A stretch of DNA of 33,148 nt from Phycisphaerae bacterium (GCA_020056715.1 JAGVHG010000135.1:1-33148); one strand, 5' to 3'. Shown: positions 14,926 to 22,988, counted from the stretch's first letter. Notes: generated by a model from the letters alone, not told the origin. Made by a program: numbers and translations.

Positions 14926-15993
14926 TTAAGAACGCCGCCAGTGACCGTCACCCGAGCAGCTATGGCAAGGGATCTTGCCGCTCTTGCAGTCCGGGCAGCG
15001 GACGTGGCGCTGAACAACGCCAGTGCCTTTGCACTCATCGCAGATGATGAGGCTGCCCTTCTTGCCACCGCAGCGGGAGCAGGATTTGCCGCGAGAACCG
15101 TTGCAGAGAGTGCATCGTACGCTGTAGGTCTGTGGCCACGACAGGGTGCCGCCGGATGAGACATAACGAACCATCTCCACTGAGCCACTCCCACCGCACT
15201 CTGAACAGTTGATAAAGCCCGCCCCGCCGCAACTGAAACATCGAGTCTTGCCCGCAACGCAGCCGGTCTTGGGACAGGGACGTTGGATATCTACGTAGAG
15301 TGTTCCCTTGCAGTGGGGACAGGGTTCCTCGCCGCTGCCCGCACAGAGGGAGCATGGCAGAAGGTTTTCCAGGAGTATGTACCAAGACTCGCGGGTGGCG
15401 TTGGACCAACGGACGACGCGCGTCGCCCACTGATCCCACTCCGCACGGCGGGCTTTCAGAGCCGCTCGCCAACCGTCGACCATCTCGCCGGCATCGGGAA
15501 AATGGTTGGCGAGATCAGCAATGTTGGCCTCCATGCCCGCAAAATCGTAGGCGGCAGCGTGGAGTGCGAAGGCCTGCTCGAGCCGGGCTAAGGTAGCGAG
15601 GCGGGATCGCTCACGAGCGGCGATGGCTTCTTCTTCGGCACGGGCTGCCGCGTCACATTCGGCCAGCAACGTGGACAGCTCCGCGAGCTGTATGGACCAA
15701 CCTGGCGGCGGGGCGATCCGCTGGGCGGCGATCTGAGCGTTTAGTTCTTGGGCGCGACGGCGATAATCCGCAGCTTCGTCGACCCGACAGTCGCGTGCAC
15801 GCTTGGTTGCGGAATAAAGGAGACCTTCTAGGCGTAGGGTAATCTCCGCTTGTTCCTGAGCCAGTAGCACTTCCTGCTGTTGCCGGGCCTGGGATCGACG
15901 ATAGGCGTGGGAGGTGAGAAGGACGACAGGAACCACAAAGCCGACGACCAAGGCCAAGGGGACTATGACGCGAACCGCGCGTTGGGAATCCAC
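14926..15993 (-). CDS. Membrane-anchored protein with coiled coil and ten DnaJ-like Cys pairs
   Basis: 355 residues, GTG start, with GAGGG 9 nt upstream lying inside the end of the previous gene. It has one N-terminal membrane segment (about 8-27), then an Ala/Glu/Arg-rich helical region (about 35-200) with a predicted coiled-coil look. The C-terminal domain (214-346) has ten cysteine pairs: nine CxxC and one CPKTGC, many followed by GxG (CAGSG, CGGAG, CGGSG, CKGTG). This is the DnaJ-type CxxCxGxG zinc-finger repeat, but DnaJ has four pairs and two zinc ions, while this could bind about five. There is no J domain, so it is not a DnaJ. A scaffold or unfolded-protein-binding role at the membrane is inference. 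The topology (zinc domain inside or outside) is uncertain. Confidence 0.75.
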   Translation of the reverse strand: MDSQRAVRVIVPLALVVGFVVPVVLLTSHAYRRSQARQQQEVLLAQEQAEITLRLEGLLYSATKRARDCRVDEAADYRRRAQELNAQIAAQRIAPPPGWSIQLAELSTLLAECDAAARAEEEAIAARERSRLATLARLEQAFALHAAAYDFAGMEANIADLANHFPDAGEMVDGWRAALKARRAEWDQWATRVVRWSNATRESWYILLENLLPCSLCAGSGEEPCPHCKGTLYVDIQRPCPKTGCVAGKTRCFSCGGAGFINCSECGGSGSVEMVRYVSSGGTLSWPQTYSVRCTLCNGSRGKSCSRCGGKKGSLIICDECKGTGVVQRHVRCPDCKSGKIPCHSCSGDGHWRRS

Positions 15994-15996
15994 GAT

Positions 15997-16563
15997 TTAC
16001 GGCCCTCGAAAGCTATTGATAGCCATGTCCCGGAAGGCAGCGATCATCTGCCCGATGCCCAGGGATATCAGGCCGCCCAATAGGGTATAATGCACCCAAC
16101 TGAGTTTGCTGAAGAGTTGGACCCATTGGGCCGAACGGGACTCGATAGCTAGATCCACGTCTCGGAGCAATTGGGCTCGCTCCACGGCGGCAATTGTTCG
16201 ATCGCTTTCGAACTTCTTGGCGAGCTCGGTTAGTTGATCGGATAATAATTCGCGCGCGTCGGGATGAGCGGAATCGAGCTCCAGTTTACGGCGAGCTAGT
16301 CGCTCCGAATGTTCGGCCTCCGCTGCTTTCAGGCGGTGATCGGCCGTCGCCAGCCGACTTGGCGTAGGGTCAAAGGCCCATTGCGCGGTCGGATTCAAGA
16401 CCCCAATGGTCAGCACGATCAAGGCCAAGGCGGCTTCCGCGGCACCGGTCGCGCGGAAGATATGGGCCAGCCACCTGATCGCCCGGTATTTGGGAACGCC
16501 GCCAATTCTGCTTGCGGAGCGATCCAAAGGATCGACCGGACGATGATGAAAAAAGGCTGCCAC
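15997..16563 (-). CDS. Two-helix membrane protein with long central coiled coil
   Basis: 188 residues from a GTG start. Membrane segments lie at about 41-60 and 153-175. Between them is a highly charged region of about 90 residues (ATADHRLKAAEAEHSERL to RDVDLAIESR) likely to form a coiled-coil hairpin outside the bilayer. The stop codon (15997-15999) is only 3 bp before the GTG of the zinc-finger gene, and the ribosome site of that gene lies within this one, so the two are translationally coupled and their products probably act together. No family is recognised. Ferredoxin fdxA ends 47 bp upstream on the same strand and could share the transcript. Confidence 0.65.
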   Translation of the reverse strand: MAAFFHHRPVDPLDRSASRIGGVPKYRAIRWLAHIFRATGAAEAALALIVLTIGVLNPTAQWAFDPTPSRLATADHRLKAAEAEHSERLARRKLELDSAHPDARELLSDQLTELAKKFESDRTIAAVERAQLLRDVDLAIESRSAQWVQLFSKLSWVHYTLLGGLISLGIGQMIAAFRDMAINSFRGP

Positions 16564-16610
16564 CTTAACTAACCCCCATTAGGGGCTCACTTCAATCGTC
16601 GATGTAACGT

Positions 16611-16949
16611 TCAACCCGCAAATGGGGCAGGGTCGATCTGGTCGCGTTTGTCCTCCACCTTAGCGGCCTCGTCGGCGCCGGGAAGGGGTTCCTTCTGGGC
16701 GTCGATGACCGGCCACGACGGAGCGTACTTCTTGTTGATTGCCACGAAGTCCTTCCATTTTTCGGGAAGGTCTTCCTCGGCAAAGATCGCGGTGGTTGGG
16801 CACTCCGGCGGGCACAGGCCGCAGTCGATGCAGACCTCGGGGTCGATTACCAGAAAATTGACCCCTTCATGGAAGCAATCGACGGGGCAGACCGCGACGC
16901 AGTCGGTGTATTTACACTTAATGCACGGTTCGGCAACAATATGGGCCAT
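16611..16949 (-). CDS. fdxA: Seven-iron ferredoxin (FdxA type)
   Basis: 112 residues from ATG (16947-16949), with GGAG 9 nt upstream. The cysteine pattern C9, C12, C17, C21, C25 then C40, C43, C46, C50 matches Azotobacter ferredoxin I one residue out of phase, so it should carry one [3Fe-4S] and one [4Fe-4S] cluster. The conserved stretches [29 protein letters not shown] and [11 protein letters not shown] are all present, followed by the usual 55-residue C-terminal extension ([16 protein letters not shown]). It is a low-potential cytoplasmic electron carrier. A partner enzyme is not identified, although the Fe-S oxidoreductase and queG in this window need reducing partners. Confidence 0.93.
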   Translation of the reverse strand: MAHIVAEPCIKCKYTDCVAVCPVDCFHEGVNFLVIDPEVCIDCGLCPPECPTTAIFAEEDLPEKWKDFVAINKKYAPSWPVIDAQKEPLPGADEAAKVEDKRDQIDPAPFAG

Positions 16950-17128
16950 CGGGCGACTCTCCGTTTCTAAACCATTCAGGCTCACCTACGGCGAACCCCA
17001 GGGTTCGTACACTCTACCACAAGTTTATCTATCGAGAAATCCTGAATCCCGCAAGTTCTGCGATTTTGGAAGTATGCGCGCCAAGCGACAGCTTGTCACC
17101 GGGGGCGGCGAATCCTATCGTGCAGGCG

Positions 17129-18682
17129 ATGGCGACGTCGGGCCGATTCCTACCCTCTGCGTGGTTGATCGCGGCGCTTACCTTGGCCTCACGTCTGTTG
17201 GGGCTGGTCCGAGAGTCCCTTTTTAGTTACTACTTCAGCACCAGCGAACTACTTTCCGCCTTTCGAATTGCCTTTCAGGCCCCCAACCTCGCCCGCCGGC
17301 TGTTCGGCGAGGGTGCCCTCTCGTCGGCCATGATCCCCGTGCTCACGGAGAGCATCCAGCAACGGGGCGAGGAAGCCTCACGCCGCTTCGTCGGAACCAT
17401 CCTCACCTTGCTGGTCTGGGTGCTCGTGCTCGCAGTGATCGGCATTGAGATCGTCATCGCGGTCTGGCGGGCGGTGCAGGACGACCTCGCGTTGCAACTG
17501 ACGGCGCTAATGATGCCGTACATGGTGCTGATCTGTACGGCCGCCGTCGCCAGCGGGGTGCTCAACGTTCGCCAGCACTTTGCAATACCGGCGGCGGCCC
17601 CGACCATCCTCAACGTCGTCATGATCGTCGCGTTGCTTGGTGGGGCACTCCTCGGCGACCTTACTCAACCCTCGTTAATGTACTGGGTGTGCGGCGGAGT
17701 GTTGTTGGCCGGCGTGCTCCAAGTCGTCATCACCGGCGCTGCGCTGCACCGCGTGTCGTTCTTTCCGACCTTCGGCGGTACCTGGCGCGATCCGCAGGTA
17801 CGTCGCGTGTTCGCACTGATGGGCCCGATGGCGTTGGGACTATCGGCCGTGCAAATCAACACACTGATGGACAGCGTGATCGCCTATCTTTTTGTCTTTG
17901 AGGGTGGCGAGCGCGTCGGACCGGCGGTGCTGGGGTATGCTCAATTCCTTTATCAATTACCGTTGGGCGTGTTCGGGATTTCGCTGGCAACGGCGATTTT
18001 CCCTCTCCTTTCAACCAAGGCCGCCCAAGGGGATCGCCTGGGGATGGCCGAGGTCTTTGAACGCGGCGTCCGCATGAGCCTGTTCATCGCCCTGCCCAGT
18101 TCAATCGGCCTGATCTTCGTTGCCCATCCCTTGGTGGCAACGCTCTACCAACGGGGAGAGTTTGACGCGGCGGACACGCAACGGGTCGCCGCGACGCTTG
18201 TGTACTACAGCCTCGGCATCGCCGCCTACTTCGCCCAGCACATCGTGGTTCGCACGTACTACGCACTGCAGGATAGTCGAACGCCGGCGCGTATCGCATT
18301 GTACATGGTCGCGCTGAACTTGGTGATGAATCTCAGCTTGGTGTTCGTCATGGAGGAGCGCGGATTGGCCCTGTCCACGTCGATCAGCGCGACCGTGCAA
18401 ATCCTCTGGTTACTGGCGAGGCTTCGGCGCGTGCTTCCGGAGGTCGGATGGACTCGTCTGTTGCTGAACCTGTCGCGGACGGTGCTGGCCACGGCGGCGA
18501 TGGCCGTAGCACTTTGGATCCTCACCTCCTCCGGGCTTTCCGTGGATCGGCTGGTCGGGCAATCGGGGATCCAGTTATTGATCCTCGTTGTCACCGGCGT
18601 AGCCGTGTATCTTCTCGCCGCGCGCGTGCTCCGGGTCGAAGAGCTTTCGACGGCCTTCCACAACAGCGTTGAACAACGCTGA
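17129..18682 (+). CDS. murJ: Lipid II flippase MurJ (MviN family)
   Basis: 517 residues from ATG 17129. Earlier in-frame starts exist, but the conserved N-terminus begins at FLPSAWLIAALTLASRLLGL. MurJ moves lipid II across the inner membrane for peptidoglycan synthesis. It is hydrophobic throughout, consistent with about 14 helices. Signatures include SRLLGLVRESLFSYYF, AFQAPNLARRLFGEGALSSA (the family-defining loop with basic residues), MGPMALGLSAVQIN and YALQDSRTPARIALY. The length is normal. It is transcribed divergently from fdxA. The ribosome site is weak. Confidence 0.93.
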   Translation: MATSGRFLPSAWLIAALTLASRLLGLVRESLFSYYFSTSELLSAFRIAFQAPNLARRLFGEGALSSAMIPVLTESIQQRGEEASRRFVGTILTLLVWVLVLAVIGIEIVIAVWRAVQDDLALQLTALMMPYMVLICTAAVASGVLNVRQHFAIPAAAPTILNVVMIVALLGGALLGDLTQPSLMYWVCGGVLLAGVLQVVITGAALHRVSFFPTFGGTWRDPQVRRVFALMGPMALGLSAVQINTLMDSVIAYLFVFEGGERVGPAVLGYAQFLYQLPLGVFGISLATAIFPLLSTKAAQGDRLGMAEVFERGVRMSLFIALPSSIGLIFVAHPLVATLYQRGEFDAADTQRVAATLVYYSLGIAAYFAQHIVVRTYYALQDSRTPARIALYMVALNLVMNLSLVFVMEERGLALSTSISATVQILWLLARLRRVLPEVGWTRLLLNLSRTVLATAAMAVALWILTSSGLSVDRLVGQSGIQLLILVVTGVAVYLLAARVLRVEELSTAFHNSVEQR

Positions 18683-18753
18683 CTCGAAATGAATCTATTA
18701 CCCTCGTAATGCGAAGGGGCAATATGTCGTACCGAGGAGCTATTTCTGCGGCT

Positions 18754-19188
18754 TTACCCAACGAAGGTCGCGGCTTCGGGAATGATTTGAAGAGCTTTCC
18801 CGTTTGTAAGCCGGTAGATCGAAAAGTCCTTGCGGTCCAGAGTAAACACCGTATCGATGGCTTCCCGCTCCGCCAGAAAGACCAACGCGGCATCGGGCAG
18901 ATCGGTGTGGAGCGAGTTATACTGCTCAAGAAATTTCGCCAGGTAATCCGAAGCATCATCACCCAACGAAGCGATGCGAATCTCACGAGCACGTACCATA
19001 GCGAAAAGTGTTTGCACAGCCTTGGGGATTGTGCGTAGCAACCAAACTGCCTCGGTCAAAACCGGCCAGCAGGTCACCGGAGGCTTTTTCAACCTTTGAA
19101 GTTGCTTTAGACAGCGTTGATGGCCGGCGTCACGGCGCGAAAGACATGCAACCAAGGGCCCTGTATCGAGCAGGACCGGTTCAATCAC
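18754..19188 (-). CDS. PIN-domain toxin (VapC-like ribonuclease)
   Basis: 144 residues. Acidic residues of the PIN active site are visible: D8 in PVLLDTGPLVA, E46 in LTEAVWLL, D99 in LPDAALVFLAE, and D118/D121 in TLDRKDFSIYR. PIN toxins of VapBC systems are metal-dependent ribonucleases that cut tRNA or other RNA when released from their antitoxin. The start overlaps the end of the upstream antitoxin gene by 8 bp, the standard order and coupling for such modules. It appears complete. The target RNA is unknown. Confidence 0.85.
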   Translation of the reverse strand: MIEPVLLDTGPLVACLSRRDAGHQRCLKQLQRLKKPPVTCWPVLTEAVWLLRTIPKAVQTLFAMVRAREIRIASLGDDASDYLAKFLEQYNSLHTDLPDAALVFLAEREAIDTVFTLDRKDFSIYRLTNGKALQIIPEAATFVG

Positions 19189-19468
19189 GCCCGAACCCCT
19201 CGAAGTAGGCCCGATTGGTGCTTAGATCGGAGGGTAAGTTCGGGTCGTCGATACAACCGATAAACCCTAACCGGCTCCAGCGGTCAAAGAGCGTTTCATC
19301 ACTGCCTGAACCAGGGGGAGATTGCGGTTGATCTCCATCGCAAGCTGACGCTAGATATGCGAGCGCTTCGCGCACCAACTCCGCCGGCGTCACGCCCTTT
19401 GAACGAGCGAGTCCGTCGATTTGCCGCTTCAAGTCGTCGTCAAGTTGTAGGCCGTTTTTCTTGGACAT
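19181..19468 (-). CDS. Ribbon-helix-helix antitoxin for the adjacent PIN toxin
   Basis: 95 residues. The N-terminal half (GLQLDDDLKRQIDGLARSKG, then VTPAELVREALAYLA) fits a CopG/RHH DNA-binding domain. The C-terminal half (DETLFDRWSRLGFIGCIDDP, then NLPSDLSTNRAYFEGFGRD) would wrap the toxin. It is upstream of and overlaps the toxin gene by 8 bp. Antitoxins of this type repress their own operon, but I see no clear operator in the 78 bp before it. Confidence 0.78.
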   Translation of the reverse strand: MSKKNGLQLDDDLKRQIDGLARSKGVTPAELVREALAYLASACDGDQPQSPPGSGSDETLFDRWSRLGFIGCIDDPNLPSDLSTNRAYFEGFGRD

Positions 19469-19546
19469 ACGACGGATTCCCCAGCTTCCCTTCCGTTTTT
19501 GAGATTATACCCTTAATCCTTCGTCACCGTCAAGGGAACCTTTCGC

Positions 19547-20497
19547 TCATCGCCCCGTGGCATTATCGAGGGCGATTCTCGCATTGCGTTGGAGCATATC
19601 GAGCTTGGCGCGGGTCATGGCCGATCCGTGTAGTTGTTCGCGGTAGTCGTCGGCTGACCAGCCGAGAACATCGTCCAACGCCGGTTGCGGGCCGGGAGGC
19701 CGGATAGCGAACCGCGGTTCACGGGTCGTCGGAGCATCGCGGTTGTAGGGGCAAACTTCCTGACAGATGTCGCAACCGAAAACCCAATCGCCCATCATTT
19801 TCTGAAATGCTTTGGAGATGTCGCCGCGATGCTCGATGGTGAGGTAGCTGATGCAGCGTGAGGCATCCATCTCGTAGGGTTTCGGAAACGCCTGGGTCGG
19901 ACAGGCGTCCAGACAGGCCGTGCATGTGCCGCAGTGATCGGCCAGCGGCTCGTCAGGGGCGAGTTCGAGGGTCGTGACCACCGCTCCTAGGAAAAAATAG
20001 CTTCCGATCTCGTGATGGAGGACCAGGGTGTTTTTGCCGATCCAACCGATCCCGGCGGCGGCGGCCAATTCGCGTTCGAGAATCGGAGCGGTATCGACGC
20101 AGACCCGCGCCGCGAACGGCTCGGCGAGTTCGGCCCGCATCCGCTCCACAAGCTCCGTCAGCTTGGTCCCAATGACATCGTGATAGTCGTCGCCCCAAGC
20201 GTACATCGCCACTCGGCCCCGTGCCGTTGCCTCGCCTTCGGTCTGTGGAGCGGAGTGCTGCCGATAGCTAAGCGCCACAACAACCACGCTCTTCGCGCCT
20301 TCGAGGGTCGTAGAGGGATCAGCGCGCATCTTAAAGTGTCGATGAAGATAATCCATCGAACCGGCGCGTCCGCTAGTAAGCCAATCGGCTAAGTATGCGC
20401 TTCGTCCGATAGGTGCGGCGCGAGCGATGCCGCATCGTTCAAAGCCAAGCGAAGCGGCCAGTTCGCGTATCAGGCGGCTCTTGGCATGCCGGTCCAT
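19547..20497 (-). CDS. queG: Epoxyqueuosine reductase QueG
   Basis: 316 residues from ATG 20497; a GTG two codons earlier is also possible. QueG reduces epoxyqueuosine to queuosine in tRNA using cobalamin and two [4Fe-4S] clusters. Visible are the catalytic Asp in VDTAPILERELA (about D135), GIGWIGKNTLVLH, the first cluster CGTCTACLDACP (189-199), ASRCISYLTIEHRG, and the second cluster FGCDICQEVCPYN (242-249). The C-terminus (SAMTRAKLDMLQRNARIAL) is typical of the short QueG form without HEAT repeats (E. coli 379 aa). It is a single gene, divergent from the unknown gene at 20631. Confidence 0.94.
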   Translation of the reverse strand: MDRHAKSRLIRELAASLGFERCGIARAAPIGRSAYLADWLTSGRAGSMDYLHRHFKMRADPSTTLEGAKSVVVVALSYRQHSAPQTEGEATARGRVAMYAWGDDYHDVIGTKLTELVERMRAELAEPFAARVCVDTAPILERELAAAAGIGWIGKNTLVLHHEIGSYFFLGAVVTTLELAPDEPLADHCGTCTACLDACPTQAFPKPYEMDASRCISYLTIEHRGDISKAFQKMMGDWVFGCDICQEVCPYNRDAPTTREPRFAIRPPGPQPALDDVLGWSADDYREQLHGSAMTRAKLDMLQRNARIALDNATGR

Positions 20498-20565
20498 GCC
20501 CACATGCTACGGGGACGTATTTCCGATACAATCTCAGTCGGAGTGTGTGGGCCTAAGAGCGCAAG

Positions 20566-20580
20566 CCCGCCGCAGGCGGG
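20566..20580. repeat. GC-rich hairpin CCCGCC-GCA-GGCGGG
   Basis: A perfect 6-bp stem with a 3-nt loop is followed after 6 nt by TATTTTT (20587-20593). It is terminator-like on the + strand, but no + gene ends here. It sits in the leader of the gene at 20631 and resembles the other GC-rich hairpin repeats near 22958 and 23773. Confidence 0.45.
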
Positions 20581-20630
20581 TCCGCCTATTTTTCGGACCA
20601 ACGGTGAACCAAGAAGGGGGTTGTGCGGCG

Positions 20631-21071
20631 ATGTTCAACTATGACTGGTTCAACGGCCCGGCCTTCCAGGAGCATCAAGACGAAGCCAAATGGCGTTGCG
20701 CCGTCAACCACTTCCCCGATGTGCCGCCCGAGGATCGGGCCGCGAACGAAGGGATTCAAAAGCTCTTCGCGGAACTAGAGACACGGGCGCTCATCTACCT
20801 CCGCGACGGGTTTAGCTACGAAGTGAAAGAGATCGCGGACGTCGGAAGCAAATCCCATCTGGTATTCGAGTGCATGCCGGTGGACGATCATTACAAAGTA
20901 GGGGCGTTCGTGGTGTCGCTACCGTACGAGGAGATCGTCCGCGTGGAAGTGTTCGCCGTGCATCCCAGCGAAAAACCGGAAGACGTTCCGCAGATCACCG
21001 GCTTTCGCGGCCATCCCGATCAAGTAGACCATAAATACGCCGAACCCAAACCTGGCAAACCACCTCGCTAG
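20631..21071 (+). CDS. Conserved-looking cytoplasmic protein of unknown function
   Basis: 146 residues from ATG 20631, preceded by AAGAAGGGGG (20611-20620), about 10 nt away. A GTG at 20604 is a less likely start. There is no signal peptide or membrane segment. The protein is acidic and aromatic-rich at the N-terminus (MFNYDWFNGPAFQEHQDEAK), with a central alpha/beta-looking region (ETRALIYLRDGFSYEVKEIA, then HLVFECMPVDDHYKVGAFVV). It ends in a proline/lysine tail. I do not recognise a family and see no catalytic motif. Codon use and the regular amphipathic pattern support a real gene. Confidence 0.6.
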   Translation: MFNYDWFNGPAFQEHQDEAKWRCAVNHFPDVPPEDRAANEGIQKLFAELETRALIYLRDGFSYEVKEIADVGSKSHLVFECMPVDDHYKVGAFVVSLPYEEIVRVEVFAVHPSEKPEDVPQITGFRGHPDQVDHKYAEPKPGKPPR

Positions 21072-21115
21072 CAACCCGTCCCAACGGTTCATCAACGGGG
21101 AAGCAGTTTAGCGCG

Positions 21116-21796
21116 TTATGGTCCGCGGTCGGGTCGCGGGCCTCCGCCACCCGGTCCCGCGCCGGGGCCTCCGCCGGGACCGCCACGGAATCCACCGCCT
21201 CCCATGGGCATTTTGATTCCGCGCTCGGTGGCGCGATTACGCATGGCCGTAAAATAGGCCATTTGCCGGCCGGCACGATCCGGGTCGCGGGATTCCGAGC
21301 GATCCTTACGCTGCTCGCGCGACTGCTGACCCATCATGCCGGCGAAGCGCTGTCCTTGTTCGGCGCGGGCCTTCTCGCCGTCTTTATTTTCTTCTTCCTT
21401 ACGCCGCTGCTCCCCCTCTTTCATCCGCTCCTGAAACTCGTCGATCTGGCGGTCGAGGACGGCGTTTTTCTCCTCCTCCGACGGGGCCGCGAAGTATTCA
21501 TCGACGCGCTTGTTCATCTCTCCCTCCCAAACCGTGCGCATGTTCTCGGCGATCTGGCGGCGCTGCTCGTCGGTGAGATCGTCGCGTCGCATGGTGTCGC
21601 GGATGGTTTCGCGGAGCTTGTCGGGTTCCTGAACCCCGGCTTTTAACGAATCGACCGACATTTCCGGGGGGATCACCACACCCCCGGCCTTGGCCCGCGG
21701 CCCGCGAAAGACGGCCCAAGCGGATCCGCCAAGCAGGGCAGCGCACAGACCCGTGATGATCCAGGTCTGAGGCGTTCGAAAGTTCGGCATGGTCAT
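21116..21796 (-). CDS. Membrane-anchored charged coiled-coil protein with Gly-rich tail
   Basis: 226 residues from the ATG at 21794-21796. AGGAG lies 9 nt upstream, whereas an in-frame TTG at 21805 abuts it. One N-terminal membrane segment (WIITGLCAALLGGSAWAVF) is followed by a long helical, highly charged region with repeated Glu/Arg/Lys (TDEQRRQIAENMRTVW, EFQERMKEGEQRRKEEE). The last 35 residues are mostly Gly and Pro with Arg (GGGGFRGGPGGGPGAGPGGG). The ribosome site overlaps the TAG stop of the upstream pilin-like gene, so the two are translationally coupled. No family was recognised. A structural or assembly role next to the pilin-like protein is inference. Confidence 0.65.
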   Translation of the reverse strand: MTMPNFRTPQTWIITGLCAALLGGSAWAVFRGPRAKAGGVVIPPEMSVDSLKAGVQEPDKLRETIRDTMRRDDLTDEQRRQIAENMRTVWEGEMNKRVDEYFAAPSEEEKNAVLDRQIDEFQERMKEGEQRRKEEENKDGEKARAEQGQRFAGMMGQQSREQRKDRSESRDPDRAGRQMAYFTAMRNRATERGIKMPMGGGGFRGGPGGGPGAGPGGGGPRPDRGP

Positions 21797-21808
21797 GGCA
21801 ATCAACTC

Positions 21809-22396
21809 CTAATTCTCGAAGTCCGTCACATGTCCGTCGCTGTAGAGATAGCGTCGGGCGCCGGGTTTGCCGCCGGGGCCGTGGAAGTTGTTATAGTCCT
21901 GAAAAATCCAGAACGCATTGTCGGCCACTTTGATGTTCGCCCGACCGAACATCGCCGCAACCTCCGGGGCGGTCCTCCCGCCCAGGGGCGGCCTGGTGCG
22001 ATATTCGTAGCTCGACCCTTCCGACTGGAAGAACGTCAGGCCGTTGTTAGGCGCAAGTCGTGCGTCGTCCGACAGGTCGCCGGGACAATGAAACGCCTGC
22101 GGTTCACCGACTTCGATTCGGAGCACATCCGCGATGCGAATGGCCTTCGGCCCTGTGCTTGGAAAGGGAGACATGGAGGGCATGAAAGACGCATAGGGGA
22201 ACCGGTCGCGGTTGGCGGACATGTACAGCGCAAGTCCGGCACCGATCTGGCGGAGGTTGCTGGCACAGGCGGTGCGTTTGGCCGACGCCCGGGCGCTGCT
22301 CAACGCGGGCACGAGGATGCCCACCAAAAGACCTATTACGGAAATCGTTACGAGTAACTCGATGAGGGTAAACGCTCTCCGCATGGTCGATTTCAT
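21809..22396 (-). CDS. Prepilin-type N-terminal cleavage/methylation protein (pseudopilin-like)
   Basis: 195 residues. The N-terminus MRRAFTLIELLVTISVIGLL is the type IV/type II pilin signal, cut by prepilin peptidase before F9 and with Glu at +5 (E13). The residue before the cut is Ala and not the usual Gly. After the hydrophobic helix comes the ARASAKRTACASNLRQIGAG segment, and near the C-terminus RYLYSDGHVTDFE. This layout is that of the planctomycete-type pilin-like proteins with an H-X9-DG-like end, of unknown role (pseudopili, secretion or surface). It is the first gene of a two-gene coupled unit; its stop TAG forms part of the next ribosome site. Confidence 0.85.
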   Translation of the reverse strand: MKSTMRRAFTLIELLVTISVIGLLVGILVPALSSARASAKRTACASNLRQIGAGLALYMSANRDRFPYASFMPSMSPFPSTGPKAIRIADVLRIEVGEPQAFHCPGDLSDDARLAPNNGLTFFQSEGSSYEYRTRPPLGGRTAPEVAAMFGRANIKVADNAFWIFQDYNNFHGPGGKPGARRYLYSDGHVTDFEN

Positions 22397-22547
22397 CCCG
22401 CCGGGGATCGCACTCCCTGAACGCGCAGAATTCTACCAAGCTTAACGACACAACGCAGCATGTTATTGCAGTCGAAACTTGTGGGTTTTAGTCAGTCCCT
22501 TGCTGTTAGGCACGAATGGAACGCCTTTCGTGATACCCGTCAGGCTT

Positions 22548-22664
22548 GTCCCGGAGGGACGGCTGACTGCCGTCCAACCGTCCCTCCGGGACTTTCAGCG
22601 TTGCGGCATCCTCCACCCCAGCGATAAATCGCTGGGCTATTTTCACGCCGTGCCTCCGGCACGG
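22548..22664. repeat. REP-like block of three strong hairpins
   Basis: First, a perfect 15-bp inverted repeat (22548-22562 with 22578-22592; arm GTCCCGGAGGGACGG) has a 15-nt loop. The last part of its left arm can instead pair with CCGTCC at 22570-22575. Second, CCCAGCGAT-AA-ATCGCTGGG (22617-22636) is a 9-bp palindrome. Third, CCGTGCC-TCC-GGCACGG (22648-22664) is a 7-bp hairpin. No gene is convincing in 22397-22921. From memory, similar AGCGATAAATCGCTGGG words recur in many environmental bacterial genomes as REP-like elements; the copy number in this genome is unknown. Confidence 0.7.
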
Positions 22665-22799
22665 ATTCGGATTTCTCGATAGGCAATCGCGCGATCGTCT
22701 TACAGAATTGTGAGTAACACCAAGAGTCACTCCCCCTGGCAAAGGCCTCGCTCGGTCATTCGCGACGCCGTTTTAGGAGTGAAACGAATTTATACGAAA

Positions 22800-22823
22800 G
22801 CACGGAGGCACTAAGCCACGAAG
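22800..22823. repeat. Octamer array, three degenerate units
   Basis: GCACGGAG, GCACTAAG and CCACGAAG follow in 8-nt phase in the same gene-poor region. This is the only period-8 array noticed; the others are period 7. Confidence 0.4.
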
Positions 22824-22914
22824 GCAGTATCAATCGGTTGGGTGGGCTACATCCCTTGGACCTGGAGGAGACGACGTTTAACGATCGGCGTCATGCCTAC
22901 GTCCATTGCGTCCC

Positions 22915-22988
22915 CCCGCTCTCAAAGAAGCGGGCCATCCGTCCGATCATCGACTCCCCCGCCTCCAGAGGAGGCGGGCCACCCGTCC
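22915..22988. repeat. GC-rich hairpin cluster with a duplicated 15-mer
   Basis: CCCGCT/AGCGGG (22915-22934) and a 9-bp hairpin CCCGCCTCC-AGA-GGAGGCGGG (22958-22978) sit together. GCGGGCCATCCGTCC (22930-22944) recurs as GCGGGCCACCCGTCC (22974-22988), with one mismatch. The cluster overlaps the 3' end of the broken PIN toxin frame, so it may have been inserted at, or have fused with, the end of that gene. Confidence 0.6.

Noticed and set aside
14926-15993. Calling the multi-zinc-finger protein DnaJ
   Set aside because: There is no J domain or HPD motif; it has an N-terminal membrane segment and ten cysteine pairs, not four.
22479-22682. 67-codon open frame over the hairpin block
   Set aside because: It is formed by the inverted repeats themselves and has no ribosome site or conserved pattern.
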